Shown here piece by piece: positions 17,330 through 26,360 of a stretch of DNA of 64,000 nt. A program made the position numbers and the translations under genes. Source of the DNA: CAYVTZ01 sp964454685 (GTDB lineage Bacteria > Bacillota > Clostridia > Christensenellales > Christensenellaceae); the NCBI GenBank assembly GCA_964454685.1, contig CAYVTZ010000008.1, positions 1 through 64,000 on the forward strand, read 5' to 3'. Position 1 is the first letter of the stretch. Each line of letters begins with the position of its first letter. Below the pieces are notes generated by a model. That model did no database searches. It was given only the letters and a program-made list of their open reading frames with translations, and was not told where the DNA came from.

Positions 17330-17550
17330 CAGAAAAAGCGGGATTCGTTTCAATAGCGTTACCCTGACACCGGCACTACTGCAACAATTCCAACTGCGCA
17401 AGACTCACGCGCTCCAGCCTTCAAGCTGATTGCGGCCGCAGGCTCATACGCAAAAGTAATAAAATATCCCTCGCACAATCTTTCATATCCATGTCGCCAT
17501 TCGTCTTCTCCATCTATACATTACGCAATCATTGCGTGTGTTTTGAACGC

Positions 17551-17589
17551 AAAAAAACGGCCTCGCAGGTTCTCCCGCAAAGCCGTTTT
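17551..17589 (-). terminator. Terminator of the thiolase-to-iolB operon
   Basis: Outer arms AAAACGGC and GCCGTTTT and an inner GCGGG/CCTGC stem form a long hairpin. On the minus strand it ends in seven T residues. It lies 93 bases after the stop of the IolB-like gene and separates that operon from the URO-D/kinase operon. Confidence 0.85.
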
Positions 17590-17681
17590 CGCCGCCACCA
17601 CATCTTCTCACGCGGGCAGCCCGGCGTCCTTTTCATCGTTTGATCACAGCGAAACGATCCCGTATACCTGGTACGCGCAAA

Positions 17682-18479
17682 TCATTCATCTGCCTCCGGA
17701 AAGAATTTCGCATGTGTGATCCAGTTGTATTCCGCCACGCCCTGCGGGATGCAATATGGATTGGCATCATCATCTCGGATGACCCACACATAATACATCG
17801 CGTATCCCGGCGCAGCCACCTGCGCATGAATATCACCATCCAAAGCCAGCAGCGCGTCACCTTCCTTTACAACGTGTGCCGTGTCGTATCCCTCTTGCGA
17901 AAACCCGAAGCCGTGCCTGTCGCCCGGCAGGAATTTGTAATAATAGATTTCCGGATGCGGATGGCTGTGCGGCGGAAAGCTGGACCACTTGCCGGGAAAG
18001 TTCACCACTTCTCCCATAAAAAAATGCGTCTCTTTGCAATCTGATTTCCCGCGGATCGTCCGCACAATACGTGTACTGACCTCATTCATCAGCCCTTCAC
18101 CGCGATTCTCATTCGGGCAATCCTGCGGGGTATACAGTTTGGATTCAAACATGCTGTCGTTGTCTGCCAGCATCACCGCAAGTTGCGCATGCTCAGACAA
18201 ACATTCTATCCCCACCACAACGCCTTTGGCAGTGCATAGGCAGTATGGCGCATCACAAAAGCAGCTTCCGCGTTCCACGCTCACGCATGCCTCTTCCCAT
18301 TGCAGATTCACTTTGCCAAACATCAACAGCAGCGCCAATTCCTTGTCCTCTTCGATTCTAAATTTGTCGCCTCGTTTCATCTGCAAAACGCCAAAAGACA
18401 TCCCCGCTTTCGGGTACGTCTCCGCACAGATTACAGCATTCATCCCATCATGATAGGGTTTCGCTTTGATAAACGGCAT
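17682..18479 (-). CDS. IolB/KduI-like 5-deoxy-glucuronate isomerase family protein
   Basis: The 265-residue bicupin protein carries the IolB hallmark segment GKWSSFPPHSHPHPEIYYYK, with His residues that bind metal, followed by GDALLALDGDIHAQVAAPGY. IolB isomerises 5-deoxy-glucuronate in inositol catabolism; KduI relatives act on keto-uronates. No IolG, IolE, IolD, IolC or IolJ is encoded in the window, so a full inositol pathway is not shown. It is the last gene of an operon with thiolase, crotonase and hydroxyacyl-CoA dehydrogenase genes, an unexpected mix. Its start lies three bases from the stop of the preceding gene, with AAGGAG upstream. Confidence 0.85.
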   Translation of the reverse strand: MPFIKAKPYHDGMNAVICAETYPKAGMSFGVLQMKRGDKFRIEEDKELALLLMFGKVNLQWEEACVSVERGSCFCDAPYCLCTAKGVVVGIECLSEHAQLAVMLADNDSMFESKLYTPQDCPNENRGEGLMNEVSTRIVRTIRGKSDCKETHFFMGEVVNFPGKWSSFPPHSHPHPEIYYYKFLPGDRHGFGFSQEGYDTAHVVKEGDALLALDGDIHAQVAAPGYAMYYVWVIRDDDANPYCIPQGVAEYNWITHAKFFPEADE

Positions 18480-18481
18480 GA

Positions 18482-19354
18482 TTACTCCTTCCCCGCTCGC
18501 AGCGGTGTACGATCGTACTCATAAAAACCTCTTCCCGTTTTGACGCCCAACATCCCCGCCCGAACCATTTTCTTCAGCAGCGGATGCGGGCGATATTTGG
18601 GATCCCCCATTTCGCTTTGCAATACTTCCATAATTGCAAGGCACACGTCCAGCCCGATCAAATCCCCCAACGCCAAAGGCCCCATCGGATGGTTTGCGCC
18701 CAGCTTCATTGCAGCGTCAATGTCTTGCGCGCTCGCAACGCCTTCCGCACAAATCCCAATGGCTTCGTTGATCATCGGAATCAAAATCCGGTTTACAACA
18801 AATCCGGCGCATTCACTGACGCAGACGGATGTTTTCCCGATTTCCCGCGCAACAGACTGCATCCATTCCGTCGTCTGCGCAGCCGTGTGCAGCCCTGCTA
18901 TCACTTCAACCAGCTTCATCTGCGGCACCGGATTAAAGAAATGCATGCCCGCAAATCGTTCAGGGCATCTGAGTGCCGAGGCAATTTGCGTAATCGAGAT
19001 GGAAGATGTGTTTGACGCTAAAATCGTATCATCACTGACCAACTTTTCCACTTCTTTCAGCAATCGCTGCTTTGCCTCGCAGTTTTCCACAATGGCTTCC
19101 ACCACCAGCTTGCTCCCTGCGCAATCCCGCAAGGAATCTGACATAACAATGTTTGAAAGCGTGCCCTCTTTTTCCTGTAACGTGATTCTGCCTTTGTGGA
19201 CCGCTTTTCCCAGATTGTCACGCATCCGTTGCTCACACTGCTCCAACGCCGCTTTGGAAGTATCGATGATCCACACAGAATATCCATACTGCGCAAAAAC
19301 CTGAGCGATACCGGCGCCCATCGTTCCTGCACCAATTACGCTTATTTTATTCAT
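18482..19354 (-). CDS. hbd: 3-hydroxyacyl-CoA (3-hydroxybutyryl-CoA) dehydrogenase
   Basis: The 290-residue protein has the NAD-binding motif VIGAGTMGAGIAQVFAQYG at the N-terminus and the family signatures NTSSISITQIAS and FAGMHFFNPVPQMKLVEVI with the catalytic His. It ends with a C-terminal dimerisation domain (DLIGLDVCLAIMEVL, GVKTGRGFYEY). It interconverts 3-oxoacyl-CoA and 3-hydroxyacyl-CoA. It is encoded directly between the crotonase and IolB-like genes. Length matches clostridial Hbd (about 282). Confidence 0.93.
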   Translation of the reverse strand: MNKISVIGAGTMGAGIAQVFAQYGYSVWIIDTSKAALEQCEQRMRDNLGKAVHKGRITLQEKEGTLSNIVMSDSLRDCAGSKLVVEAIVENCEAKQRLLKEVEKLVSDDTILASNTSSISITQIASALRCPERFAGMHFFNPVPQMKLVEVIAGLHTAAQTTEWMQSVAREIGKTSVCVSECAGFVVNRILIPMINEAIGICAEGVASAQDIDAAMKLGANHPMGPLALGDLIGLDVCLAIMEVLQSEMGDPKYRPHPLLKKMVRAGMLGVKTGRGFYEYDRTPLRAGKE

Positions 19355-19358
19355 CCTA

Positions 19359-20120
19359 TCATTCTCCTAAATATGCTTCTCTTTTTTCTTTGTTGATGAA
19401 ACTTCTCATCCCTTTTTTTTGATCCTGCGTCAAAAAGCACTCTGCAAACAGCAGGTTGTCCTGATATGCGTCCTCCTTTTTTTTCATGGATCGCTTCACA
19501 TTCCGGATTGCAACCGGCGCATTTTCACTGATTTTACTTGCAATGGAAAGCGCGGCGTCCATGAGCTCTCCCGTAGGCAGCAAACGGTTTACGATTCCTT
19601 TTTCCAATGCAGCTTGCGCGCTGATCTGCTGCGCCGTAAACACCAGTTCCGCCGCGTTTGCATATCCAATTAATTTGCACAGCCGCGCCGCTCCGTGAAA
19701 CCCCGGCATGATCCCAAGGCTTGTTTCCGGCAACCCCAGCCGCGCATGTTCAGACGCCAGCCGAATGTCGCACGCCAGCGCAAGTTCAAATCCTCCTCCA
19801 AAAGCATATCCGTTGATTGCCGCAATCACAGGCACTCGCAAATCTTCAATCTGCTGTAGTACACCGCACCCAAGCTGCACAAACTGCTTTGCGCCCTCAA
19901 ACCCCATTTGCGCCATCTCCGCAATGTCTGCGCCTGCGGCAAACGCTTTTTCTCCGGCGCCCCGAATAATCAAGCACCGTACCGAGGCATCCTGCGATAT
20001 CTCGCGGGTCATTTGCTGTAACTCTAATAAAACTTCCGTATTAATTGCATTCAGCTGTGCCGGGCGATGGATGGTACAAATCACGATTGTCTCATGTTTT
20101 TCTAGCATTATGGTATTCAT
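19359..20120 (-). CDS. Enoyl-CoA hydratase/isomerase (crotonase family)
   Basis: The protein has 253 residues from the ATG at 20120, chosen because AAGGAG lies about seven bases upstream and the protein then aligns with crotonase length. It has the N-terminal block NAINTEVLLELQQM, the oxyanion-hole segment GAGEKAFAAGADIAEM and FGGGFELALACDIRLASE with LGLPETSLGIMPG. Crotonases hydrate enoyl-CoA; other members cleave rings or decarboxylate. It is encoded four bases upstream of the hydroxyacyl-CoA dehydrogenase start. Confidence 0.92.
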   Translation of the reverse strand: MNTIMLEKHETIVICTIHRPAQLNAINTEVLLELQQMTREISQDASVRCLIIRGAGEKAFAAGADIAEMAQMGFEGAKQFVQLGCGVLQQIEDLRVPVIAAINGYAFGGGFELALACDIRLASEHARLGLPETSLGIMPGFHGAARLCKLIGYANAAELVFTAQQISAQAALEKGIVNRLLPTGELMDAALSIASKISENAPVAIRNVKRSMKKKEDAYQDNLLFAECFLTQDQKKGMRSFINKEKREAYLGE

Positions 20121-20154
20121 ACGCACACTCCTTGTTCGAGTCCGGACGCGGCAA

Positions 20155-21330
20155 TCACAAAGAAAAAATTGTCGCTTCGCCCATGCCGCCGCCAATACAC
20201 AAAGTTGCCAGCCCGTATTTCTTTTTCTCGCGCGCCATTTCATGAATCAACGTCACCGCGATGCGGGCGCCCGACGCTCCGATCGGGTGCCCCAGTGCGA
20301 TTGCCCCCCCATTCACATTGACGATTTCCGGTTCCACCTTCAGCTCCTGAATCACCGCCGCAGCCTGCGCGGCAAACGCTTCGTTTGCTTCAATCAGCTG
20401 GATGTCCTTGATCTGCATCCCCGCTGCACACAAGGCTTTTCGCACGCTCGGCACCGGGCCAATCCCCATCAACTCCGGCGGCACGCCGGCCGAGCCCCCG
20501 CTCACCCAGCGCGCCTGAACCGACAGTCCGTTTTCCTGCACAAAGGACTCCGAAGCAATCAGCAGCGCCGCCGCCCCGTCATTGATCCCAGAAGCGTTCG
20601 CCGCCGTAACCGTTCCCTCCTTGCAAAATGCCGGACGCAACCGCGCCATGGCGTCCAGCGTGGCATCCTTACGGATATATTCGTCCACTTGGAAGATCAC
20701 AGGATCACCCTTTTTTTGCGGAATCTCTACCGGAACGATCTCCTCTCGAAATTTCCCTGCCGCCTGCGCCCACGCCGCTTTTTTCTGAGAAAGCAACGCC
20801 AGTTGATCCTGCGCTTCCCTTGTGATGCCGTATTGCCGCGCAACGTTTTCCGCCGTCATGCCCATGTGATAATCGTGAAAAGCGTCCCACAGCCCGTCTT
20901 GAATCATCACATCTTTCGCTGTTGCATCCCCCATCTTGTTTCCCCAGCGCATCGACAATACATGCGGAGCTTGCGACATGTTTTCGAATCCGCCCACAAC
21001 CATGCAGTCTGCCTGCCCCGACCGGATCAATGCCGCGGCCAAATTAACCGCGGTCAGGCCGGAGCCACACACTTTATTGATCGTCATTGCAGGCACACTC
21101 ACCGGAATGCCCGCTTTTATCGCCGCCTGACGCGCAGGGTTCTGCCCCTGCCCCGCCTGCAAAACGTTTCCCATGATAATCTGATCCACCATTTCAGGCT
21201 TTACGCCGCCACGATGCAGCACACCTTGGATCACCGCCGCGCCCAACTCTGTTGCCTTCACCTGTTTCAGCGATCCTCCAAAAGAGCCAATGGCCGTTCG
21301 ACACGATTGCACAATATATACGTCTTTCAC
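20155..21330 (-). CDS. Acetyl-CoA C-acetyltransferase (thiolase)
   Basis: The 391-residue thiolase begins at a GTG codon preceded by AAGGAAGG. The acyl-accepting Cys lies in TINKVCGSGL (Cys88), the His in GHPIGASGAR, and the second Cys in CIGGGMGEA. It condenses or cleaves acyl-CoA with acetyl-CoA. As first gene of the leftward operon it lies under a promoter whose -10 is covered by a GntR box (21421-21432), and it is divergent from the glycyl-radical operon. No butyryl-CoA dehydrogenase or Etf genes follow, so this is not a complete butyrate operon. Confidence 0.94.
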   Translation of the reverse strand: MKDVYIVQSCRTAIGSFGGSLKQVKATELGAAVIQGVLHRGGVKPEMVDQIIMGNVLQAGQGQNPARQAAIKAGIPVSVPAMTINKVCGSGLTAVNLAAALIRSGQADCMVVGGFENMSQAPHVLSMRWGNKMGDATAKDVMIQDGLWDAFHDYHMGMTAENVARQYGITREAQDQLALLSQKKAAWAQAAGKFREEIVPVEIPQKKGDPVIFQVDEYIRKDATLDAMARLRPAFCKEGTVTAANASGINDGAAALLIASESFVQENGLSVQARWVSGGSAGVPPELMGIGPVPSVRKALCAAGMQIKDIQLIEANEAFAAQAAAVIQELKVEPEIVNVNGGAIALGHPIGASGARIAVTLIHEMAREKKKYGLATLCIGGGMGEATIFSL

Positions 21331-21400
21331 TTGCTGCCTTCCTTTCTAAATATAACGGAGCATCTCACTTAAGTTTGGGATTGTTGAATGTCTTTTTCGT

Positions 21401-21449
21401 ATTGTATTCAATATAATATAATTGTATACAATATAGCGAACATTGTCAA
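21401..21449 (-). promoter_or_regulatory. Leftward promoter with two GntR-type operators
   Basis: On the minus strand TTGACA (21444-21449) and TACAAT (21421-21426) are 17 bases apart. The perfect palindrome ATTGTATACAAT (21421-21432) covers the -10, and a one-mismatch copy ATTGTATTCAAT (21401-21412) lies exactly 20 bases downstream, near the transcript start. Binding would block transcription of the thiolase operon. Confidence 0.8.
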
Positions 21450-21531
21450 TACTACAATCTTTTCATGAAAAAAAATGCTTCTTTCTCTTCTTGGCGTCAT
21501 AAAAAAAACTTACTTCTACGCAAAATTTATA

Positions 21532-21575
21532 TTGACAAGGCATGCGTTATCCATTATTATGAAATTGTATAATAT
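21532..21575 (+). promoter_or_regulatory. Rightward promoter of the glycyl-radical operon with a GntR-type box
   Basis: TTGACA (21532-21537) and TATTAT (21555-21560) are 17 bases apart. ATTGTATAATAT (21564-21575), a relative of the palindrome ATTGTATACAAT, follows just after the -10 and would overlap the transcript start. The aldehyde dehydrogenase ATG is 89 bases from the -10. Confidence 0.75.
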
Positions 21576-21648
21576 ATCTCTAAAGAAAAACAATTTCACT
21601 TTCCGCACACAATCGAATAGCCAACAAAGTAAAGGATGGGCGTTAACT

Positions 21649-23088
21649 ATGAGAATGATCATTAACGGAACTTCTGTAAATGCTGAGAATGGAGCTACAT
21701 TGTCGGTAATCAATCCCGCAACATTGGAAATCATCGATACCGTTCCTGCCGCAACTCCACAGGATGTCGAGGCAGCGCTTGATGCGGCGCAGCAAGGAAA
21801 GCGTCAATGGAAACGCACGATCCTTCCCGAACGGATTGCGATTCTGCGCAAGTTTACAAGGCTGCTGCACGAAAACATCGACGAATTCACCAAAATCATG
21901 TGCGCAGAAACCGGAAAGCCTATGGCAGCATGTGTCGATGAAACGCTTGCCTGCATTGGTATTTTCGAAGCGTACTGCGAAAAAGCAAAAAATTATGGCG
22001 GCGAAACACTGCCGCTTGATTCCGAATCGCGCGTAATCGGCGACATCATTTTCACTGTCAAAGAGCCTTTGGGCGTGGTGGCATGCGTGATTCCCTTCAA
22101 CTATCCAACCGAGCTGTATGCGCACAAAGTCGCCCCCGCGCTGGTCACCGGCAACGCCGTCATCATAAAGCCCTCCAGTGATACGCCGTTGGGCAATATC
22201 TATTTGACCCGATTGCTGCTGGAGGCAGGGGTGCCCGGCAACGTCGCGCAGGTTTTGACGGGCAGCGGCGCTCAAATCGGCGCACAGCTTGCATCTTCTG
22301 ATAAGATAGATGCCATCAGTTTGACGGGAAGCACCGCCGTAGGCATTCAAACAGCGCAAAACGCCGCAAAGAATTTAACGCGCGTTTATTTGGAGCTGGG
22401 CGGCAACGATCCTCTCATCATCTTTGATGACGCCGATCTGGATAAAGCCGTATCGGAGACTCTCGCCGGACGCGCCAGCAACGCAGGACAAACTTGCTGC
22501 GGCACAAAACGGTTGATTGTGCAAAATGGTGTGAAGGATGCTTATGTACAAAAGCTACTGGAAGCGCTGAAACAGATCAAAGTTGGCGATCCTCTGGACC
22601 CTGACACCTATTACGGGCCATTGATCAGTGAAAAGGCTGCCATTGATGTGGAAAATCAGGTCAACCACACCATCGCGCAAGGCGCACGTTGCCTTTGCGG
22701 CGGCAAGCGGTTCCGCTCCACATATTTCGAGCCTACCTTGCTGGTCGACGTAACTGCTGAAATGGACGTTGCAACCGAATTGGAAATTTTCGGTCCTGTG
22801 TTCCCTGTGATCGGCTTCGACACCATTGAAGAAGCAATCTCTATCGCCAACGCCGCTCCATACGGGCTTTCCAGCGGCGTGATGACGGCAAACATGAGCA
22901 CGGCGCTCAAGGTAGCCATGGCAATGGAAGCCGGAACCTGCGTCATCAATGGTTGCGGAAACTATCGCAGTGCGCATCTGGCGTTCGGCGGATACAAAAT
23001 GACAGGATTGGGGCGCGAAGGTGTCGCACACACCTTGGACGAATACACGCAAACAAAAAGCATTGCACTCAAGCAATTACTGGTCTAA
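21649..23088 (+). CDS. NAD(P)-dependent aldehyde dehydrogenase
   Basis: The protein has 479 residues from the ATG at 21649, which follows AAAGGATGG; an earlier in-frame start would add about 58 unrelated residues. It has the classic ALDH layout: a PFNYP Rossmann entry (CVIPFNYPTELYAHKVAP), the general-base Glu249 in LELGG and the nucleophile Cys283 in GQTC, 34 residues apart as in the family. It oxidises an aldehyde to an acid and is not an acylating CoA-dependent type. It is first gene of the operon with the glycyl radical enzyme, so the likely substrate is an aldehyde made by that enzyme or by the transketolase. Confidence 0.93.
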   Translation: MRMIINGTSVNAENGATLSVINPATLEIIDTVPAATPQDVEAALDAAQQGKRQWKRTILPERIAILRKFTRLLHENIDEFTKIMCAETGKPMAACVDETLACIGIFEAYCEKAKNYGGETLPLDSESRVIGDIIFTVKEPLGVVACVIPFNYPTELYAHKVAPALVTGNAVIIKPSSDTPLGNIYLTRLLLEAGVPGNVAQVLTGSGAQIGAQLASSDKIDAISLTGSTAVGIQTAQNAAKNLTRVYLELGGNDPLIIFDDADLDKAVSETLAGRASNAGQTCCGTKRLIVQNGVKDAYVQKLLEALKQIKVGDPLDPDTYYGPLISEKAAIDVENQVNHTIAQGARCLCGGKRFRSTYFEPTLLVDVTAEMDVATELEIFGPVFPVIGFDTIEEAISIANAAPYGLSSGVMTANMSTALKVAMAMEAGTCVINGCGNYRSAHLAFGGYKMTGLGREGVAHTLDEYTQTKSIALKQLLV

Positions 23089-23105
23089 GCAAGCAGGAGG
23101 ATGTT

Positions 23106-25439
23106 ATGCAGTTATCAACAAGAATGTATGCGTTGCAAGAACGACTGTTTCAGGTAGAATACAAAAACACCGGCATATGGCAGTTTGCCGACACCAACCT
23201 GTTGAAAGAACAGCCGGAAATCATTGACGAACCATTGGTGGTACGCAAGGCGTATGCGCAAAAATATATGGGCGAACATCTGATCGCGCAAATAAAGCCG
23301 GACGAATTAATCGTCGGCTTGCCCAATCAAAACAGCGTCGGTTGGGGCACCGTCATGCCCATCTATTATACCGAAGAGGAAGGAAAGGAAGCCGCTCGGC
23401 ATCAGCTGAACGAAGCGTCGGTTTGGGGGCATCACCCGCCGCGCTGGGATAAAGTGATCGCCATAGGCACAAAAGGGATCCGCGCGGAAATCGAGGCTGC
23501 CGCCGCACAAAATGAGGCAGAAGGCGCGCAAAATGAATACCGCGCTATGCTGGTCGCGCTGGACGGACTGGACGCTTTTGCGCAGCGGCATGCACAGGCG
23601 GCGTTGCAGGAAATTGCGCTGTGCGAGGACGCGCAACGCAAGCAGGAGCTGCAAACAATCGCAGAGGTGTGCAGCAAAGTTCCCGCAAATGGGGCAAGCA
23701 GCTTTCACGAGGCGCTGCAATCCTATTGGTTTGTCTATTGCTTGCTGAACAGCGGCGGAGAATATATTCCGCTTGGTCGCGCCGATCAAATTTTGTTTCC
23801 TTATTATCAGAAAGACATGCAGTCCGGCCTGTTGACCAAAGAGCACGCCATTGATCTGGTCGCAAGCTTTCTGGTCAAGTGCAACGAGCGTATCATCATC
23901 GATACCAAGCAGGCGGAAAACCATTACAATTTCGGATTGTTTTCACAGGGTATCATTCCCGATCATAAAACGGAAAGCAGCCAAACCAACCAAACGGGCG
24001 GCTATGAAGTGCGTGCGCTCACTTGGCAAGAAACCGAAGACATCAACAGCAATGCAAACTTCAACTACGGGCAGTCAGGGAACGACTGGCTGATGAACTG
24101 CATGGTCGGCGGCGTCACGCCGGACGGCGCAGACGCAACCAACGATATCTCATATTTCTTTGTAGAGATCATGCACTGCATGAAATTGCTGATGCCGACT
24201 TTGGGGGTGCGCCTGCACAAAAATACGCCCAAGGCATTCTTGAAAACAGTCGCAACTGCGCTGCAATATGGTCAGGGCGAACCTGTCATTTACAACGACG
24301 AAGTCACCATCCGCGGCTTTGTAGAATTTGGTATCGATATCAAGGAAGCGCGCGACTATTCCAACGATGGTTGTTGGGAAACACTCATTCCCGGTCGCAG
24401 TTATTTCACTTACGCACACGTCATGAATCTGCGATGTGTAGAATGGGTCTTGCATCGCGGCATTTCGCAGCACAATGGCGTTCAGGAAGGTCTGGACACC
24501 GGAAATCCGTTGGAATTCAAAGACTTCAATGAGTTCTATCAGGCTTATCTGGCACAGATGAAGCACTATATCGACAATCAATGTCAGCGCCGTTTGGATA
24601 GCTTCGGTCTTTCCAGCATGATTGCGCCGGATCCTCTGATGTCCGCTATGGTAGACGACTGTATTTCTCGCGGCAAGGATCTAACGCAGGACGGTGCAAG
24701 ATATTATTTCCATCAAATACTCATCACCGGATTTTCCGATACCGTGGACGCGCTATATGTCATCAAAGAGCTCGTCTACGAGCAGAGAAAAGTCACGATG
24801 CTGGAGTTGATTGCCGCATTGAAGGATAATTGGGTCGGACACGAGCCGCTTCGATTCATGGCGCTGAACAAGGTACCAAAATTCGGTAACGATCACAAAG
24901 CGATCGACAACTTTGCCGTGAATATGCTGCAAGAATTTGAGACCTATGTCGACGCGTGGAACGCAAAAGACTACCCCATCAAATTCCCGTGCGGAATCGG
25001 TACATTTGAAAACTACGCCGCATTGGGGCGCGATATCGCCGCCTCCCCCGACGGGCGCTATGCCGGTGACGCGCTTGCGCCTAATTATGCGCCGCAGCCC
25101 GGCGCGGACATTCATGGTCCCACCGCTGCAATCAAAAGCTGCACTCGGCCAAATTTGAGTAAATTTTTCAGTGGCGCACCGTTCGACCTCTCCATTAATT
25201 CACAAGATTTTAAGGACGAAGTCGGCATACAGCGTCTGGCTTCCCTCATCCAGTCCTTCTGCGATCTGGGCGGGCAGATTCTCACCATCACAAGTATTAA
25301 TGTAGATGATTTGCGCGATGCCCAAGTGCATCCCGAAAAGCACCGAGATATCCGCGTACGCATGGGCGGTCTCTCTGCATACTTTATCGCTATGTCCCCC
25401 GTGCAGCAGGATAACATCATCAAGCGGTTTGCGAGGTAA
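23106..25439 (+). CDS. Glycyl radical enzyme of unassigned substrate (pyruvate formate-lyase superfamily)
   Basis: The 777-residue protein is preceded by AGGAGG five bases before the ATG. The thiyl-radical Cys423 and general-base Glu425 are in DGCWETLIPG, the GCxE motif of glycyl radical eliminases and decarboxylases. The radical Gly755 is in RMGGLSAYF, 22 residues from the end. The N-terminal half carries LQSYWFVYCLLNSGG and PLGRADQILFPYYQKD. The GCWE variant, and RMGGLS in place of RVxGYS, set it apart from the choline, glycerol, hydroxyproline and isethionate enzymes as I recall them (GCVE). It is not a formate-lyase, which has adjacent Cys-Cys. A dehydratase on a polyol or deoxy-sugar is my best guess. 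Confidence 0.93.
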   Translation: MQLSTRMYALQERLFQVEYKNTGIWQFADTNLLKEQPEIIDEPLVVRKAYAQKYMGEHLIAQIKPDELIVGLPNQNSVGWGTVMPIYYTEEEGKEAARHQLNEASVWGHHPPRWDKVIAIGTKGIRAEIEAAAAQNEAEGAQNEYRAMLVALDGLDAFAQRHAQAALQEIALCEDAQRKQELQTIAEVCSKVPANGASSFHEALQSYWFVYCLLNSGGEYIPLGRADQILFPYYQKDMQSGLLTKEHAIDLVASFLVKCNERIIIDTKQAENHYNFGLFSQGIIPDHKTESSQTNQTGGYEVRALTWQETEDINSNANFNYGQSGNDWLMNCMVGGVTPDGADATNDISYFFVEIMHCMKLLMPTLGVRLHKNTPKAFLKTVATALQYGQGEPVIYNDEVTIRGFVEFGIDIKEARDYSNDGCWETLIPGRSYFTYAHVMNLRCVEWVLHRGISQHNGVQEGLDTGNPLEFKDFNEFYQAYLAQMKHYIDNQCQRRLDSFGLSSMIAPDPLMSAMVDDCISRGKDLTQDGARYYFHQILITGFSDTVDALYVIKELVYEQRKVTMLELIAALKDNWVGHEPLRFMALNKVPKFGNDHKAIDNFAVNMLQEFETYVDAWNAKDYPIKFPCGIGTFENYAALGRDIAASPDGRYAGDALAPNYAPQPGADIHGPTAAIKSCTRPNLSKFFSGAPFDLSINSQDFKDEVGIQRLASLIQSFCDLGGQILTITSINVDDLRDAQVHPEKHRDIRVRMGGLSAYFIAMSPVQQDNIIKRFAR

Positions 25440-26359
25440 TGATGGATGCAAGAATAACAGACATCGAAAAATGCTCTCTATATGATGGGCCCGGCATTCG
25501 CACCGTAGTGTTTTTTGCAGGATGCAACATGCGATGCATGTGGTGTCAAAATCCTGAAACGCAGGCGCACAAATCGAAATTGATGATCGATTCCAACCTG
25601 TGTATTGGGTGCGGTGCTTGCGCAAAGGTTTGCGCGTATCAGGCGTGTGTGCACGATGGCTCTGCCCTTTGCGTCCGCGCGGAAAACTGCCGGCAATGCT
25701 TCTGCTGTACGCAGGTGTGCCTTCCGCAGGCACGGCGTTGCTCGATCCAAAAGGTGACGCTGGACGAACTTTTGGAAACCTTGCTGGATGATATCGTGTT
25801 CTATCGCAACTCCGGCGGCGGCGTAACGCTTTCCGGCGGGGAAGCTCCCTTGCAAACGGCTGCGTGCAAGCATCTGCTGACGCAGCTTCGGCAGCACGGC
25901 GTTCACACCGCGTTGGAAACGGCCGGTTACTACCCGCAGAATATTTTAGAGCAGCTGATCAACGACGTCGACTTATTCTTGTTCGATTTAAAATGTATCG
26001 ACCGCGAAAAGCATATGCATTTTACCGGCGTAGACAATGCGCAGATTTTAGAAAATTTTGCGCTGGTTGCCCGCTCCAGACCTATCATCTTACGCATTGC
26101 ACTGATTCCCGGCGTGAACGACGGCAGCGAATTTGAAGCGATTATTGATTTTGCCACAACCTTTCCGGCAATCGCAGAGGTACACATACTCCCCTTTCAT
26201 CAGTTTGGGGATTCCAAATACGCACAGTTATCCGTTCCCTATGCCTTCCAAGATCGGGAGTTGAACACCGGCGAGGCGTTGGAGCAGTGCCGTGCTTATG
26301 CAGCCGCCAAAGGGCTTAACGTCAGTGTGGGCGGTGCCGGATTCAGCAGAAAGGAATAA
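25439..26359 (+). CDS. Glycyl radical enzyme activating enzyme (radical SAM)
   Basis: The 306-residue radical SAM activase has the CxxxCxxC cluster motif at Cys29, Cys33 and Cys36 (GCNMRCMWC). An inserted 8-Cys ferredoxin-type domain (Cys55-65 and Cys84-94) is typical of activases for dehydratase-type glycyl radical enzymes and absent from PFL activase. The glycine-rich SAM-binding segment is GGGVTLSGGEAPLQ. Its ATG overlaps the TAA of the preceding gene by one base, so the pair is translationally coupled. It generates the Gly755 radical on the enzyme encoded just upstream. Confidence 0.95.
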   Translation: MMDARITDIEKCSLYDGPGIRTVVFFAGCNMRCMWCQNPETQAHKSKLMIDSNLCIGCGACAKVCAYQACVHDGSALCVRAENCRQCFCCTQVCLPQARRCSIQKVTLDELLETLLDDIVFYRNSGGGVTLSGGEAPLQTAACKHLLTQLRQHGVHTALETAGYYPQNILEQLINDVDLFLFDLKCIDREKHMHFTGVDNAQILENFALVARSRPIILRIALIPGVNDGSEFEAIIDFATTFPAIAEVHILPFHQFGDSKYAQLSVPYAFQDRELNTGEALEQCRAYAAAKGLNVSVGGAGFSRKE

Positions 26360-26360
26360 T

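Noticed and set aside
17682..18479. Calling the module an inositol-degradation cluster because of the IolB-like gene
   Set aside because: None of the inositol dehydrogenase, dehydratase, hydrolase, kinase or aldolase genes of that pathway is recognised nearby; a single member is not enough.
19708..21372. Long plus-strand open frame opposite thiolase and crotonase
   Set aside because: It is antisense to two genes with clear catalytic motifs, is rich in Arg and His as expected from the complement of their codons, and has no domain or ribosome binding site.
23106..25439. Identification of the glycyl radical enzyme as pyruvate formate-lyase
   Set aside because: PFL has adjacent catalytic cysteines; this protein has a single Cys followed by Trp-Glu, and its activase has the ferredoxin insertion absent from PFL activase.
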